A stretch of DNA of 64,000 nucleotides, taken from contig NZ_VNFK01000016.1 of NCBI RefSeq assembly GCF_007786235.1, forward strand, positions 1 to 64,000, written 5' to 3'. A program made the translations under genes and the position numbers. The notes under the pieces are model-generated. The model did no database searches and was not told where the DNA came from. It saw only the letters and a program-made list of their open reading frames with translations. Position 1 is the first letter of the stretch. Each line of letters opens with the position of its first letter. This DNA comes from Paenarthrobacter nitroguajacolicus (lineage in GTDB: Bacteria; Actinomycetota; Actinomycetes; Actinomycetales; Micrococcaceae). Positions 63,845-64,000 of this stretch are shown here, piece after piece.

Positions 63845-64000
63845 GGCGCGGGCTTGGTGACCAGCCAAGCCACCCACAGGCCAAGGATGTAGAGCGGGGC
63901 ACCCATGAGAAGCCTGGTGGTGGCCAACGCTGTCAGGCCGCCCTCCCCCATGAAGTACAGCGGCACCTGCACCACCAACCGGAGCGCCAGGACAGCCACG
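63814..64000 (-). CDS. DUF3159 membrane protein, C-terminal part only
   Basis: Only the last about 61 codons lie in the window; the gene continues past 64000. It shows LRLVVQVPLYFMGEGGLTAL, then LLMGAPLYILGLWVAWLVT, two helices ending in a Pro/Ser tail, typical of DUF3159. Order KimA-ceoB-ceoC-DUF3159 matches Rv2690c-Rv2693c. Function unknown. Confidence 0.8.
   Translation of the reverse strand, partial: VAVLALRLVVQVPLYFMGEGGLTALATTRLLMGAPLYILGLWVAWLVTKPAPQPSKPSSAV

Overview
The window is chromosomal DNA of a high-GC actinobacterium, most like Arthrobacter/Paenarthrobacter (Micrococcales). The reasons are the high GC, frequent GTG starts, a mycothiol-type DinB-fold protein, actinobacterial-only families (HGxxPAAW protein, Trp-associated membrane protein, DUF3000, DUF3159, MT0933-like antitoxin), and gene order shared in blocks with Mycobacterium tuberculosis (the Rv1626-Rv1605 block, fmt-rsmB-rpe-rib, and the Rv2680-Rv2693c block). 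This is a genus-level impression; no database was searched.

Region 1 (1-3119) is accessory DNA. On the minus strand lie an ArdC-type ssDNA-binding/zincin protein and a short, probably broken SSB. On the plus strand lies a two-gene unit: a secreted protein with a Cys-bracketed, glycine-rich hydrophobic C-terminus, and a tiny two-helix membrane protein starting 1 bp after it. The unit looks like a bacteriocin precursor with its immunity protein. The region abuts the 3' end of tRNA-Leu(CAA), a typical island boundary, although no integrase is visible.

Region 2 (3316-22111) is core metabolism: pdtaR on plus; then on minus (listed by rising coordinate, so transcribed in reverse) pyk, gltD, gltB, lgt, trpA, trpB, trpC, a HGxxPAAW protein, a Trp-associated membrane protein, trpE and hisI; a DinB-fold protein on plus; then hisF, hisG and hisE on minus.

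Region 3 (22228-31634, all minus) starts upstream with a PD-(D/E)XK nuclease, def, fmt, rsmB and rpe. It continues with a riboflavin operon (pnuC-like, ribD, ribE, ribB, ribA, ribH). That operon is headed by an FMN riboswitch whose 3' region can pair with the Shine-Dalgarno sequence of the first gene. Five neighbouring genes in it overlap by 1-4 bp.

Region 4 (31635-33245) holds about 0.8 kb with no convincing gene, tRNA-Val(CAC) on minus, and a plus-strand cluster tRNA-Gly, tRNA-Cys, tRNA-Val(GAC), tRNA-Gly.

Region 5 (33389-64000) is mixed core: two transporters, an MT0933-like antitoxin, zapE, sseA-sufE-ybaK, a membrane-anchored alpha/beta hydrolase, a small protein coupled to msrB, a DUF6421-SDR-threonine aldolase operon, DUF3000, RNase D, fadA-fadB behind a 16-bp palindrome, an aldo/keto reductase, a HhH protein, a WGR-like/DUF402/dxs set, aconitase, and a potassium locus (TRAM RNA methyltransferase and KimA-like importer, divergent from two TrkA/RCK proteins, then a partial DUF3159 gene). 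Several genes lack a Shine-Dalgarno sequence but have a TANNNT box 6-9 nt before the start codon, as expected for leaderless transcripts.

No CRISPR array, rRNA, insertion sequence or prophage was seen.
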